From assembly GCF_000964545.1 (NCBI RefSeq), contig NZ_BBVD01000012.1, positions 1-64,000 on the forward strand: a DNA stretch of 64,000 bases. The letters run 5' to 3'. Positions 8,878-18,037 of the stretch are shown here, one piece after another. A program made the translations under genes and the position numbers. Numbering within the stretch: position 1 is the stretch's first letter; every line of letters begins with the position of its first letter. The stretch comes from Comamonas thiooxydans (lineage in GTDB: Bacteria > Pseudomonadota > Gammaproteobacteria > Burkholderiales > Burkholderiaceae_C). Below the pieces are notes generated by a model that did not search any database, had not been told where the DNA came from, and worked only from the letters and a program-made list of their open reading frames with translations.

Positions 8878-9438
8878 ATGACGATCGCTGAAATCAAAAA
8901 GAACACCGAAACCAAGATGGGTCAGTCCATCGAGGCTCTGAAGAACAATCTGGCTCGCGTGCGTACCGGCCGTGCGAATCCCGCGCTGCTGGATGCCATT
9001 CATGTCGAGTACTACGGCTCCATGGTGCCTCTGTCCCAGGTGGCCAATGTGTCTTTGCTGGATTCCCGCACCATCAGCGTGCAGCCTTGGGAAAAGAACA
9101 TGGCTGCCAAGGTGGAAAAGGCCATTCGCGAGAGCGATCTGGGTCTGAATCCCGCTTCCATGGGCGATCTGATTCGCGTGCCCATGCCTCCCATGAGCGA
9201 AGAGCGCCGCAAGGAAATGACCAAGCTGGCGCGCAACGAAGGCGAGAACGCCAAGATTGCCGTTCGCAACCTGCGTCGCGATGCCAATGAAGGCGTGAAG
9301 AAGCTGGTCAAGGACAAGGAAGCCTCTGAAGACGATCAGAAGCGCTCCGAAGCCGAAATCCAGAAGATCACCGACAAGCATATTGCCGAGGTCGATACGC
9401 TGGTGGCGGCCAAGGAACAGGACATCATGGCGGTCTGA
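8878..9438 (+). CDS. frr: Ribosome recycling factor
   Basis: Works with EF-G to split the post-termination ribosome. The 186-residue product starts MTIAEIKKNTETKMGQSIEALKNNLARVRTGRANP and includes the conserved RVPMPPMSEERRKEMTK hinge region and a long helical, charged C-terminal half. ATG 8878 is preceded by AAAGGAAC. The open frame extends upstream into pyrH, but the family N terminus fixes the start here. It sits 37 bases after pyrH. Confidence 0.98.
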   Translation: MTIAEIKKNTETKMGQSIEALKNNLARVRTGRANPALLDAIHVEYYGSMVPLSQVANVSLLDSRTISVQPWEKNMAAKVEKAIRESDLGLNPASMGDLIRVPMPPMSEERRKEMTKLARNEGENAKIAVRNLRRDANEGVKKLVKDKEASEDDQKRSEAEIQKITDKHIAEVDTLVAAKEQDIMAV

Positions 9439-9461
9439 GTCTTTCCAAAGGACTTGCACTT

Positions 9462-10199
9462 TTGACATCCAAGAAAAACGGCGCGGTTCCGCGCCATATC
9501 GCCGTCATCATGGACGGTAACGGGCGGTGGGCCAAGCGCCGTCTGCTTCCACGTCTTGCCGGTCACAAGCAGGGGGTGGAGTCCCTGCGCCGCTGCGCTC
9601 GCGCCTGCGTCGAGCGTGGCGTGCAGGTGCTCACTGTGTTTGCGTTTTCCTCCGAGAACTGGAACCGGCCTCAGGAAGAGGTCTCGGGCCTCATGAGCCT
9701 GCTGGCCAATGCCCTGGCCAAGGAAGTCGCTCAACTCAGCCGCGACGGCGTGCGCCTGTACTTTGTCGGCGACCGTCAGGGGCTGAGCGACAAGGTTCGG
9801 GAAGGCTTGGCAGAGGCCGAGCGCATCACCGCTCACAACACGCGTCTGGTTCTCAACGTCTGCTTCAACTACGGTGGCCGCTGGGATATAGCCCAGGCTG
9901 CACAGAAGCTGGTGGCCCAGGGGCTGGAGCTGACTCCCGAGAATCTGGACAGGGCCATGGCCTTGGCCCATGTGCCGGATCCGGATCTCATGATCCGCAC
10001 CGGTGGCGAGACCCGCATCAGCAATTTCCTGCTCTGGCAGGCTGCTTATACAGAGCTTTTTTTCAGCAATGCCCTGTGGCCTGATTTCGACGAGGCGGCT
10101 CTTGACGAGGCCATTGCCGTGTTTGGCGGTCGTGAGCGCCGCTTCGGCCAGACTTCCGAGCAGATTCAACCATCATCCACCGTCACCTTGACGGTTTAA
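9462..10199 (+). CDS. uppS: Undecaprenyl diphosphate synthase
   Basis: Cis-prenyltransferase that adds eight isopentenyl units to farnesyl diphosphate to make the C55 lipid carrier for peptidoglycan and O-antigen. It has 245 residues. The signature HIAVIMDGNGRWA near the N terminus holds the catalytic Asp (about residue 18), and the C-terminal DLMIRTGGETRISNFLLWQAAYTELFF is the second family signature. The start is TTG 9462, supported by AAAGGA 9 bases upstream and by the family N terminus; no ATG lies before the catalytic motif. It is 23 bases after frr. Confidence 0.96.
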   Translation: MTSKKNGAVPRHIAVIMDGNGRWAKRRLLPRLAGHKQGVESLRRCARACVERGVQVLTVFAFSSENWNRPQEEVSGLMSLLANALAKEVAQLSRDGVRLYFVGDRQGLSDKVREGLAEAERITAHNTRLVLNVCFNYGGRWDIAQAAQKLVAQGLELTPENLDRAMALAHVPDPDLMIRTGGETRISNFLLWQAAYTELFFSNALWPDFDEAALDEAIAVFGGRERRFGQTSEQIQPSSTVTLTV

Positions 10200-10213
10200 C
10201 CATAAGAGGTGCC

Positions 10214-11071
10214 ATGCTCAAGCAGCGCGTCATTACCGCCTTGATTTTGCTGGCCATTTTGCTGCCGGCACTGTTTTATACGGCCAGCACCGTGCCCTTT
10301 GCCGCACTGATGCTGTTGTTCATGGCGGCTGGTGCCTGGGAGTGGGGGCGACTCAATGGTTTTGGACAGGCAGGCTCACTGGGCCTGGGTGCTGTCTGTA
10401 CGGCGCTGTGCGCCGGCTCCTGGTGGGCCGGCTGGGTGGATCAGCCTCTGCACACGGTGTGGCTGATTGCAGGTTCCCTCTGGGTGCTGGGGGGCGTTTT
10501 GCTGCTGCGCGCTGGCGTGGCGGGCTGGCCGCATATTCCGGCTGCAGTTCGTCTGGTCGGCGGCGTGCTGGCATTGTGGCTGGCCTGGCTGGCCGTGGTG
10601 CAGGCGCGCAATATCGGCATCAACTTCCTGCTGTCGGTGCTGGTGCTGGTCTGGGTGGCTGATGTCTTCGCCTATTTTGCAGGCCGCACTTTCGGCCTGA
10701 AATTCACCAGGAACAAGCTTGCTCCTTCCATCAGTCCCGGCAAGAGCTGGGAAGGTGTCTGGGGCGGCATGCTGGGGGTGATTGTGCTGGCTCTGGTCTG
10801 GAGCTGGGCAGATCGTCACTACGGCGCTGGTGTTCCCAGTTTCTATTCGGTGCTGCAGTCGCGCGGACTTTGGTTCCTGCTGCTGGCTGCAGTGTTTATG
10901 GCTGCGATGAGTGTGGTGGGCGACCTGGTCGAATCCCTCATCAAGCGCAGCGTCGGTGTCAAGGACAGCAGCGGCTTGCTGCCCGGCCATGGTGGTGTCC
11001 TGGATCGCATTGATGCCCTCCTGCCCACACTGCCGTTGGCGATGATGCTCTCATCCTTTGTGCATCCATGA
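10214..11071 (+). CDS. cdsA: Phosphatidate cytidylyltransferase (CDP-diglyceride synthase)
   Basis: Inner-membrane enzyme converting phosphatidic acid and CTP to CDP-diacylglycerol, the precursor of all major phospholipids. The 285-residue protein is almost entirely hydrophobic with about seven to eight membrane segments. It ends with the family signature SVGVKDSSGLLPGHGGVLDRIDALLP. AAGAGG precedes ATG. Its stop overlaps the dxr start by four bases (ATGA), suggesting translational coupling. Confidence 0.96.
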   Translation: MLKQRVITALILLAILLPALFYTASTVPFAALMLLFMAAGAWEWGRLNGFGQAGSLGLGAVCTALCAGSWWAGWVDQPLHTVWLIAGSLWVLGGVLLLRAGVAGWPHIPAAVRLVGGVLALWLAWLAVVQARNIGINFLLSVLVLVWVADVFAYFAGRTFGLKFTRNKLAPSISPGKSWEGVWGGMLGVIVLALVWSWADRHYGAGVPSFYSVLQSRGLWFLLLAAVFMAAMSVVGDLVESLIKRSVGVKDSSGLLPGHGGVLDRIDALLPTLPLAMMLSSFVHP

Positions 11072-12246
11072 AGCAGAAAATCACGGTTCTGGGTTCTACC
11101 GGTTCCATCGGAACCAATACCCTGGATGTGGTGGCGCGCCACCCTGAACAATACGAAATCTTCGCGCTGAGTGCAGCCACGCAGGTGGATCTGATGCTCA
11201 GGCAATGCGCGCAGTTCAAGCCACAGTTCGCTGTGATGGCCAGTGCGCCTCATGCTCGTCAACTGGCTGAGGCAATCAAGCAAAACGGGCTTCAGACACA
11301 GGTTCTCCAGGAGCGGGATGCTCTTGAAGTGATTGCGTCCCACCCTGATGTGGATGCCGTCATGGGGGCGATTGTCGGAGCGGCCGGTCTGGCGCCCTGT
11401 CTGGCGGCCGCCAGGGCCGGCAAGCGTCTGCTGCTGGCCAACAAGGAGGCCCTGGTGGTGGGCGGCGCGCTGTTCATGGACACGGTCAAGCGTCATGGTG
11501 CCACCTTGCTGCCCATCGACAGCGAGCACTCGGCCATCTTCCAGTGCCTGCCCGAAGACAGCAGCACCTGGGCTGATCGCGTCGACTCCTTGCTGTTGAC
11601 GGCATCGGGCGGTCCGTTCCGCCAGCGCGATCCGGCGACACTGTCCGAAATCACGCCCGAGCAGGCTTGCTCGCATCCCAATTTTTCCATGGGACGCAAG
11701 ATCTCGGTGGACTCGGCCACCATGATGAACAAGGCGCTGGAGGTGATCGAGGCGCGCTGGCTGTTCGATATGGCGCCCGAGAAAATCAAGGTGGTGATCC
11801 ATCCCCAGCAGATCGTGCATTCCATGGTGCAGTTCAAGGATGCGTCCGTGCTCGCCCAGCTGGGAACGCCCGATATGCGTGTGCCGATTGCCTGTGGTCT
11901 GGCCTGGCCCGAGCGCATCGAGAGCGGCGCACCTGTGCTGGATTTCGCCAAGCTGGCGGCGCTGACCTTCGAGGAGGCGGATGCGTATCGCTTTCCGGGC
12001 CTGCATCTGTCCTGGCAGGCGCTGCGCGCGCCCGAGGGCACGACCACGGTGCTCAACGCAGCGAACGAAGTGGCTGTCGCCGCATTCCTGGAGCGTCGGC
12101 TGTCATTTGACCGCATTCATGCCGTCAATCTGCAGACGCTGGAATCCGTGCAACCCGGTGTCGTTGGCAGTCTGGATGAGTTGATGGCGCTCGATGAGCG
12201 AGCGCGCGAGCGTGCGGCTGACATAGCCAGGCAGTGGGCGCGCTGA
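11068..12246 (+). CDS. dxr: 1-deoxy-D-xylulose 5-phosphate reductoisomerase
   Basis: Second step of the MEP isoprenoid pathway: rearranges and reduces DXP to MEP with NADPH. The 392-residue product opens with the Rossmann motif TVLGSTGSIGTNTLDVV and carries NKEALVVGG, PIDSEHSAIFQCL (metal-binding Asp/Glu region), SGGPFR, HPNFSMGRKISVDSATMMNKALE and the C-terminal NAANEVAVAAFL. It supplies isoprenoid units used by the neighbouring uppS. It overlaps cdsA by four bases and is followed by a 91-base gap before rseP. Confidence 0.98.
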   Translation: MKQKITVLGSTGSIGTNTLDVVARHPEQYEIFALSAATQVDLMLRQCAQFKPQFAVMASAPHARQLAEAIKQNGLQTQVLQERDALEVIASHPDVDAVMGAIVGAAGLAPCLAAARAGKRLLLANKEALVVGGALFMDTVKRHGATLLPIDSEHSAIFQCLPEDSSTWADRVDSLLLTASGGPFRQRDPATLSEITPEQACSHPNFSMGRKISVDSATMMNKALEVIEARWLFDMAPEKIKVVIHPQQIVHSMVQFKDASVLAQLGTPDMRVPIACGLAWPERIESGAPVLDFAKLAALTFEEADAYRFPGLHLSWQALRAPEGTTTVLNAANEVAVAAFLERRLSFDRIHAVNLQTLESVQPGVVGSLDELMALDERARERAADIARQWAR

Positions 12247-12337
12247 TCTGGCGTCGAGTTTGGTGGCTTGAGGGCTTGCGGTTGAACTTGCGGCCTGCTG
12301 CGCACTCCAAGCATTGATTGGCATTAAGGAGTTTCAG

Positions 12338-13708
12338 GTGTTGCTGACGGTTGTGGCTTTCATCGTGGCGCTCGGCGTTCTGATTGCGGTGCATGAGTGG
12401 GGCCACTATCGCGTTGCCGTGGCCTGTGGCGTCAAGGTGTTGCGTTACTCCGTGGGCTTTGGCAAGCCGCTGTTGCGCTGGGTCGGCAAGAAGTCGGGCA
12501 CCGAATATGTGATCGCGGCGCTGCCTCTGGGCGGCTATGTGCGCATGCTTGACGAACGTGAGGGTGAGGTCAGACCCGAGGAAAAACATCTGGCCTTCAA
12601 CAATCAGCCCTTGCGCTCACGTGCAGCGATTGTTGCTGCGGGACCGGTGGCCAATCTGGTGCTGGCCGTGGCGCTGCTGGCGGTGGTCAACTGGGTGGGG
12701 ACCAACGAGCCGGCAGCCCGGCTTGCGGCTCCTCCGGAAGGCACGTTGCTGCATCAGGCCGGTATTCAAAGTGGCGACTGGGTGCAGCGTGCCTCTGTGG
12801 GTGGCAAGGAATGGCAGCCTGTGCGTGCCCTGGGTGATTTGCGCTGGCTGGTGACGACAGCTGCCATTGAAGGTGAAACCTTGCAGCTGGAGGTGGCGGC
12901 GCAAGAGCACGGCGTGGCGCGTGTCGTGCCACTCGATCTCGCTTCTTTGCAACAAAAGGAACCGGATGCAGCTTTCTTTGACAAGGTCGGGCTGCAGGGT
13001 GCCTGGAGTCGTCCGGTCATAGAAGAGGTTGTTGCGGGTGGCCCAGCGGAAAAGGCGGGTCTGCAAAAAGGCGATGTGCTGCTCAGCATCGATGGCCAGG
13101 CAGTTCAGGATGGCGCTCAGGCGCGTGCCGCGATTCGTGCCTCGGGTGCATCGGGTCGAGTCGAGCCGCAGGCCTGGGCGGTGGAGCGTGCGGGCCGGCG
13201 TCTGAACCTGCGAGTGCAGCCGGAAATAGTACCTGGCAAGGATGGACAAGCTGCAACTGCACGTGTGAACGCCTTTATTGGCAGCCAGCACGAGATGGTG
13301 CTGGTGCGCCATGGCTTTCTGGATGGCTTGATCGCCGGTGTGCACAAGACCTGGGAGCTGTCCTCCATGACGCTGCGCATGATGGGGCGCATGCTGATCG
13401 GTCAGGCCTCGCTCAAGAATATCAGCGGTCCTTTGACGATCGCAGACTATGCAGGCAAGTCCGCCAGCATGGGGCTGGTGCAATACCTGTCGTTCCTCGC
13501 GCTGATCAGCATCAGCCTGGGCGTTCTCAACCTGCTACCATTGCCCGTTCTGGATGGTGGGCACCTGATGTATTATCTTTGGGAAGGTTTGACGGGGCGC
13601 AGTGTCTCTGATGTCTGGGCTGAAAGACTGCAGCGTGCAGGCGTCGCAGTCATATTGCTGATGATGTCAGTCGCCTTTTTCAACGATATCAACCGGCTCT
13701 GGGGCTAA
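12338..13708 (+). CDS. rseP: RIP metalloprotease RseP (site-2 protease)
   Basis: Inner-membrane zinc protease that cuts anti-sigma factors (RseA in E. coli) within the membrane during envelope stress. The 456-residue product has HEWGH zinc ligands in the first membrane segment (His19, Glu20, His23), a periplasmic PDZ region (EEVVAGGPAEKAGLQKGDVLLSIDG), and NLLPLPVLDGG in a late segment, which supplies the third ligand Asp. GTG 12338 is preferred over TTG 12314 because AAGGAG ends 6 bases before it and the resulting N terminus MLLTVVAF matches the family. It lies just ahead of bamA, as in many proteobacteria. Confidence 0.95.
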   Translation: MLLTVVAFIVALGVLIAVHEWGHYRVAVACGVKVLRYSVGFGKPLLRWVGKKSGTEYVIAALPLGGYVRMLDEREGEVRPEEKHLAFNNQPLRSRAAIVAAGPVANLVLAVALLAVVNWVGTNEPAARLAAPPEGTLLHQAGIQSGDWVQRASVGGKEWQPVRALGDLRWLVTTAAIEGETLQLEVAAQEHGVARVVPLDLASLQQKEPDAAFFDKVGLQGAWSRPVIEEVVAGGPAEKAGLQKGDVLLSIDGQAVQDGAQARAAIRASGASGRVEPQAWAVERAGRRLNLRVQPEIVPGKDGQAATARVNAFIGSQHEMVLVRHGFLDGLIAGVHKTWELSSMTLRMMGRMLIGQASLKNISGPLTIADYAGKSASMGLVQYLSFLALISISLGVLNLLPLPVLDGGHLMYYLWEGLTGRSVSDVWAERLQRAGVAVILLMMSVAFFNDINRLWG

Positions 13709-13751
13709 TTTTTACCGCTACGGTAGGCCGCATTCGCGGCGATTTCCACTC

Positions 13752-16067
13752 ATGAAAAAACATTTCAATCGCTTGGGCGTGCGCTCTGCAACTGCCCTGG
13801 CTGCTATGGTTTTAGCTGCGCAAGCGGCATGGGCATTGGAGCCCTTCAAAGTTCAAGATATCCGCGTCGAGGGTTTGCAGCGAGTGGAGCCCGGTACGGT
13901 GTTCGCCTCCATGCCTTTGCGCGTGGGCGACGACTACAACGACGAAAAGGGCGCGGCTGCCATTCGTTCGTTGTTTGCTCTGGGTCTGTTCAAGGACGTG
14001 CGCCTCGAAGCCAATGGCAATGTGCTGGTGGTGGTTGTGGAAGAGCGCCCAACCATTGCCGAGGTGAACTTTGCCGGCACCAAGGAGTTCGACAAGGACA
14101 CTCTGCTCAAGGCCATGCGTGACGTGGGCCTGGCCGATGGCCGCCCTTTCGACAAGGCACTGGCTGATCGCGCAGAGCAAGAACTCAAGCGCCAGTACAT
14201 CAACCGCAGTCTGTATGGCGCTGAAGTGGTGACCACGGTGACGCCTATCGAGCGCAACCGAGTGAACCTGACCTTCACCGTCTCCGAAGGCGAGCCGGCC
14301 AAGATCAACGAAATCCACATTGTGGGCAACAAGGCCTTCAAGGAATCGACGCTCAAGGACCTGTTCGACCAGGACACTGGCAACTGGATGAGCTGGTACA
14401 CCAAGTCTGACCGCTACGCTCGCAACAAGCTCAATGCCGACCTGGAGTCTCTGCGCTCCTACTATCTGCAGCGAGGCTACCTGGAGTTCCGTGTGGAGTC
14501 CACCCAGGTCGCCATCTCTCCGGACAAGCAAAGCATCGGCCTGACCGTGAATATTCACGAAGGCAATCAGTATGTGGTCTCTGGCGTGAAGCTCGAAGGC
14601 AACTACCTGGACCGTGACGACGAGTTCAAATCGCTGGTCAAGATCAAGCCAGGTGAGCCCTATAACGCCGATCAGGTTTCCGAGACCGTCAAGGCTTTTA
14701 CCGACTATTACAGCAATTTCGGTTTTGCCTTCGCCAAGGTGGAGGCCGTGCCCGAAATCGATCGCGCCAACAATCGTGTGGCCATCGTGTTGCAAGCACA
14801 GCCTTCGCGTCGCGCCTACGTCCGTCGCATCAGTGTCAGCGGCAACAACAAGACCCGCGACGAAGTGATTCGTCGCGAGTTCCGTCAGTTCGAAGCCTCC
14901 TGGTATGACGGCCAGAAGATCAAGCTGTCGCGCGACCGTGTGGATCGTCTGGGCTTCTTCACCCAGGTCGACATTGAAACCCAGGAAGTGCCCGGCTCTC
15001 CCGATCAGGTCGATCTGATGATCAATGTGGTTGAGAAGCCCACAGGCTCGATCCAGCTGGGCGCAGGTTTTTCCAGCGCTGAAAAGGTCTCGCTGTCCTT
15101 CGGCATCAAGCAGGAAAACGTGTTCGGCTCGGGCAACTACCTGGGTCTGGACGTCAACACCAGCAAGTACAACCGCACCATGGTGGTGTCGACAACCAAT
15201 CCGTACTTCACGGATACCGGTATCTCGCGCACCTATGACCTGTACTACCGCACCATTCGCCCCTACTATGACGATGGCGCCTACAAGATCATCACCAAGG
15301 GTGCCAGCGTGCGCTTCGGTGTGCCCTTCAGTGAAGTGGACACCATCTTCTTCGGTGCCGGTGTTGAAGGCAATGAGATCAAGCCTGGCACCTATATGCC
15401 GGCGGTCTACAACGAGTATTGCGGTGGTCTGCCTGGCCAGAACATAGGCTGCTCCAAGACCGGTATCCCTCTGACTCTGGGATGGTCTCGTGATAACCGC
15501 GACAGTGCCCTGGCACCCAATGCCGGTCGCTATCAGCGTGTGAATCTGGAAGCCTCGTTCATGAGCGATATGCGCTATGCGAAGGCCAACTACCAGATTC
15601 AGCAATATATTCCGCTGAACAAGAAGTACACGATTGCCCTGAACGGCGAGCTGGGCTGGGGCAAGGGCCTGGGCGGCAATCCCTATCCCATCTTCAAGAA
15701 TTTCTACTCGGGTGGTCTGGGCTCGGTGCGTGGCTTCGAGCAGGGCTCTCTGGGGCGTCGTGACACGGTGAATACCAATCTGGCCTTGGGCGGCACGCGC
15801 AAGCTGACCTTGAATGGCGAATTCATGGTCCCGTTCCCAGGTGCCGGTAATGACAGAACACTGCGTCTGTTCGGCTTTGTGGACGTGGGTAATGTGTGGG
15901 CGGAAGGTGAAAGCATGGATCTGGGAACCTTGCGTGCTTCCACCGGTGTCGGTATTAGTTGGATTTCGCCGCTGGGTCCTCTGCGTTTGGCGTATGCTCA
16001 GCCAATCCGTAAGGAAACCGGCGATAGAATCCAGAAACTGCAATTCCAAATCGGAACATCTTTCTAA
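13752..16067 (+). CDS. bamA: Outer membrane protein assembly factor BamA
   Basis: Central pore of the BAM complex, which inserts beta-barrel proteins in the outer membrane. The 771-residue precursor has a signal peptide (cut probably after AQAAWA), then five POTRA repeats spanning about residues 25-425. A C-terminal barrel follows with the conserved VRGFEQGSLG loop-6 motif and a terminal Phe (QFQIGTSF), the usual barrel-insertion signal. Its stop TAA shares its last A with the skp ATG, so the two are translationally linked. It is grouped with skp and the lipid A genes, a standard envelope-biogenesis cluster. Confidence 0.98.
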   Translation: MKKHFNRLGVRSATALAAMVLAAQAAWALEPFKVQDIRVEGLQRVEPGTVFASMPLRVGDDYNDEKGAAAIRSLFALGLFKDVRLEANGNVLVVVVEERPTIAEVNFAGTKEFDKDTLLKAMRDVGLADGRPFDKALADRAEQELKRQYINRSLYGAEVVTTVTPIERNRVNLTFTVSEGEPAKINEIHIVGNKAFKESTLKDLFDQDTGNWMSWYTKSDRYARNKLNADLESLRSYYLQRGYLEFRVESTQVAISPDKQSIGLTVNIHEGNQYVVSGVKLEGNYLDRDDEFKSLVKIKPGEPYNADQVSETVKAFTDYYSNFGFAFAKVEAVPEIDRANNRVAIVLQAQPSRRAYVRRISVSGNNKTRDEVIRREFRQFEASWYDGQKIKLSRDRVDRLGFFTQVDIETQEVPGSPDQVDLMINVVEKPTGSIQLGAGFSSAEKVSLSFGIKQENVFGSGNYLGLDVNTSKYNRTMVVSTTNPYFTDTGISRTYDLYYRTIRPYYDDGAYKIITKGASVRFGVPFSEVDTIFFGAGVEGNEIKPGTYMPAVYNEYCGGLPGQNIGCSKTGIPLTLGWSRDNRDSALAPNAGRYQRVNLEASFMSDMRYAKANYQIQQYIPLNKKYTIALNGELGWGKGLGGNPYPIFKNFYSGGLGSVRGFEQGSLGRRDTVNTNLALGGTRKLTLNGEFMVPFPGAGNDRTLRLFGFVDVGNVWAEGESMDLGTLRASTGVGISWISPLGPLRLAYAQPIRKETGDRIQKLQFQIGTSF

Positions 16068-16573
16068 TGAAATCTCTCTCTAGCCATCTTTCTTTGGCTG
16101 TGCTGCTTGGCGCCATGGCCGTCTCTGCGCATGCACAGGAATTCAAGGCCGGTTTTGTGAACACGGATCGTATCTTCCGTGAGGCATCCGCTGCCAAGGC
16201 TGCCCAAGCCAAGCTTGAGCAGGAGTTTTCTAAGCGTGAAAAGGATTTGGTCGATCAGGGCAATTCCTTGAAGAGCGCCTCGGACAAGTTCGAGCGTGAA
16301 GCTACCACCATGTCCGAGAGCCAGCGTGCTTCGCGCCAGCGTCAGCTGGTGGATCAGGATCGTGAATTCCAGCGCAAGCGCCGTGAATTTCAGGAAGATC
16401 TGAACGCACGCAAGAACGAAGAACTGGCCACCGTGCTGGATCGTGCGAACAAGGTTGTCAAGCAAGTGGCCGAGACTGAAAAGTACGACGTCATCCTGCA
16501 AGAGGCCGTGTATATCAACCCCAAGTTCGATATCACCGACAAGGTCATCAAGGCCCTGAACGGCACAAAGTAA
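16067..16573 (+). CDS. skp: Periplasmic chaperone Skp (OmpH family)
   Basis: Trimeric jellyfish-like chaperone holding unfolded outer membrane proteins in the periplasm. The 168-residue precursor has a signal peptide (MKSLSSHLSLAVLLGAMAVSAHAQ) and then a highly charged, helical, coiled-coil body rich in Lys, Arg, Glu and Gln (about residues 45-125). The region FKAGFVNTDRIFREASAAKAAQ is the family N-terminal strand and helix. It overlaps the bamA stop by one base and is followed 16 bases later by lpxD. Confidence 0.94.
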   Translation: MKSLSSHLSLAVLLGAMAVSAHAQEFKAGFVNTDRIFREASAAKAAQAKLEQEFSKREKDLVDQGNSLKSASDKFEREATTMSESQRASRQRQLVDQDREFQRKRREFQEDLNARKNEELATVLDRANKVVKQVAETEKYDVILQEAVYINPKFDITDKVIKALNGTK

Positions 16574-16589
16574 TCCCAAGGATACTTTT

Positions 16590-17591
16590 GTGAGCGTTCT
16601 ATTGGGACAGATTCTCGATGCGCTCGGAGGAGAACTGGTGGGTGGCGAGCGCGAGATGCCTATCTCGCGCATCGCTCCACTGGACTCTGCGGGCCACGGT
16701 GATCTGAGCTTTTTAAGCAATCCCCGCTATCGCCAGCAACTGGCCGCCTCACAGGCGGCCTGTGTCATTGTGGCGCCGACGATGCGTGATGAAGCGGCGC
16801 AGCGTGGCGCCTGCATTGTCGCGGCCGATCCTTATGCCTATTTCGCGCGTGCCACCCAGTGGTGGAAGGCGCATCAGCAGGGCGGCAGGCCGCGCGGCAT
16901 CCATGCGAGTGCGGTGGTGGATGCCACTGCCCAGGTGCATGAAAGTGCCTATGTGGGGCCGCAATGTGTGGTGGAGGCAGGCGCGGTCATCGGTGCCGAT
17001 ACGGTGCTGAAATCGCGCGTCACCATCAGCCAGGGCTGTGTGCTGGGCGAGCGCTGCATTCTGCATCCCGGTGTGGTCATCGGTGCCGACGGCTTCGGCT
17101 TCGCGCCCTCGGCGGGCCAATGGGAAAAGATAGAGCAGCTGGGGGCCGTGCGCATCGGCAACGACGTGGAAATCGGTGCCAACACCTGCGTGGATCGTGG
17201 GGCACTTGATGACACCGTCATTGAAGATGGCGTCAAGATCGATAATCTGGTGCAGATTGCCCACAATGTGCACATTGGTGCGCATACGGTGATTGCCGGC
17301 AATACCGGTATTGCCGGCAGTGCGCGTATCGGCAAGCGCTGCCAGATTGGTGGAGCTGCCAATATTCTGGGGCATTTGACGATTGCGGATGGCACGGTGA
17401 TTTCGCCGACCTCCATGGTCACTCGCTCCTTGCCCAAGGCAGGTTTTTATACAGGCATCTTTCCGTTGCAAGAGAACGAGCAATGGGAAAAGAACGCTGC
17501 AACCTTCAGGCAGTTGTACACGCTCCGGGAGCGGGTCAAGAAGCTTGAACAAGCGCTGGCAGAGGGCCGGCAAAGCAACAACGGAAATTGA
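16590..17591 (+). CDS. lpxD: UDP-3-O-(3-hydroxyacyl)glucosamine N-acyltransferase
   Basis: Third step of lipid A synthesis: transfers a 3-hydroxyacyl chain from ACP to the 2-amino group of UDP-3-O-acylglucosamine. The 333-residue protein has an N-terminal uridine-binding domain and then a left-handed beta helix made of hexapeptide repeats (about residues 105-290). The conserved VVIGADGFGFAPS and IAHNVHIGAHT hold the family catalytic His. The start is GTG 16590 with AAGGA 7 bases upstream. Its TGA stop overlaps the fabZ ATG. Confidence 0.97.
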   Translation: MSVLLGQILDALGGELVGGEREMPISRIAPLDSAGHGDLSFLSNPRYRQQLAASQAACVIVAPTMRDEAAQRGACIVAADPYAYFARATQWWKAHQQGGRPRGIHASAVVDATAQVHESAYVGPQCVVEAGAVIGADTVLKSRVTISQGCVLGERCILHPGVVIGADGFGFAPSAGQWEKIEQLGAVRIGNDVEIGANTCVDRGALDDTVIEDGVKIDNLVQIAHNVHIGAHTVIAGNTGIAGSARIGKRCQIGGAANILGHLTIADGTVISPTSMVTRSLPKAGFYTGIFPLQENEQWEKNAATFRQLYTLRERVKKLEQALAEGRQSNNGN

Positions 17592-18031
17592 TGATGGATA
17601 TTCAAGAAATTCTCAAGCAACTGCCTCACCGCTACCCCTTTCTTCTGGTGGACCGGGTGCTGGAGCTTGAGCGCAACACGCGCATCAAGGCGATCAAGAA
17701 CGTCACGTTCAACGAGCCGTTCTTCACCGGGCATTTCCCCGGTCGTCCGGTCATGCCCGGCGTGCTGATTCTTGAAGCTCTGGCCCAGGCTGCCGGCCTG
17801 CTGGCCTTCGACGCCATGGGCCAGGTGCCCGATGAAAACAATATCTACTACTTCGTGGGCATCGACTCGGCTCGCTTCAAGCGCCCTGTGGTGCCGGGAG
17901 ACCAACTGGCCCTGGAGATCACTATCGATCGCGTGCGCGGCGGCATCTGGAAGTTCAACGCCGTCGCCAGCGTGGATGGCGAAGTGGCCGCTGAAGCTCA
18001 GCTGATGTGCACCATGCGTCACGTGGGATAA
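17591..18031 (+). CDS. fabZ: 3-hydroxyacyl-[acyl-carrier-protein] dehydratase FabZ
   Basis: Dehydrates 3-hydroxyacyl-ACP to trans-2-enoyl-ACP in fatty acid elongation, competing with LpxA/LpxD for hydroxyacyl-ACP; its location between them is conserved. The 146-residue hot-dog-fold protein has LPHRYPFLLVDRV at the N terminus and the active-site helix GHFPGRPVMPGVLILEALAQAAG with the catalytic His and Glu. The start is one of two adjacent ATGs (17591 or 17594); 17591 overlaps the lpxD stop. Confidence 0.97.
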   Translation: MMDIQEILKQLPHRYPFLLVDRVLELERNTRIKAIKNVTFNEPFFTGHFPGRPVMPGVLILEALAQAAGLLAFDAMGQVPDENNIYYFVGIDSARFKRPVVPGDQLALEITIDRVRGGIWKFNAVASVDGEVAAEAQLMCTMRHVG

Positions 18032-18037
18032 GCGTTG

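Noticed and set aside
13812..16049. Minus-strand open frame of 745 codons opposite bamA
   Set aside because: No recognisable motif or ribosome-binding site; bamA on the plus strand has full family features including signal peptide and terminal Phe.
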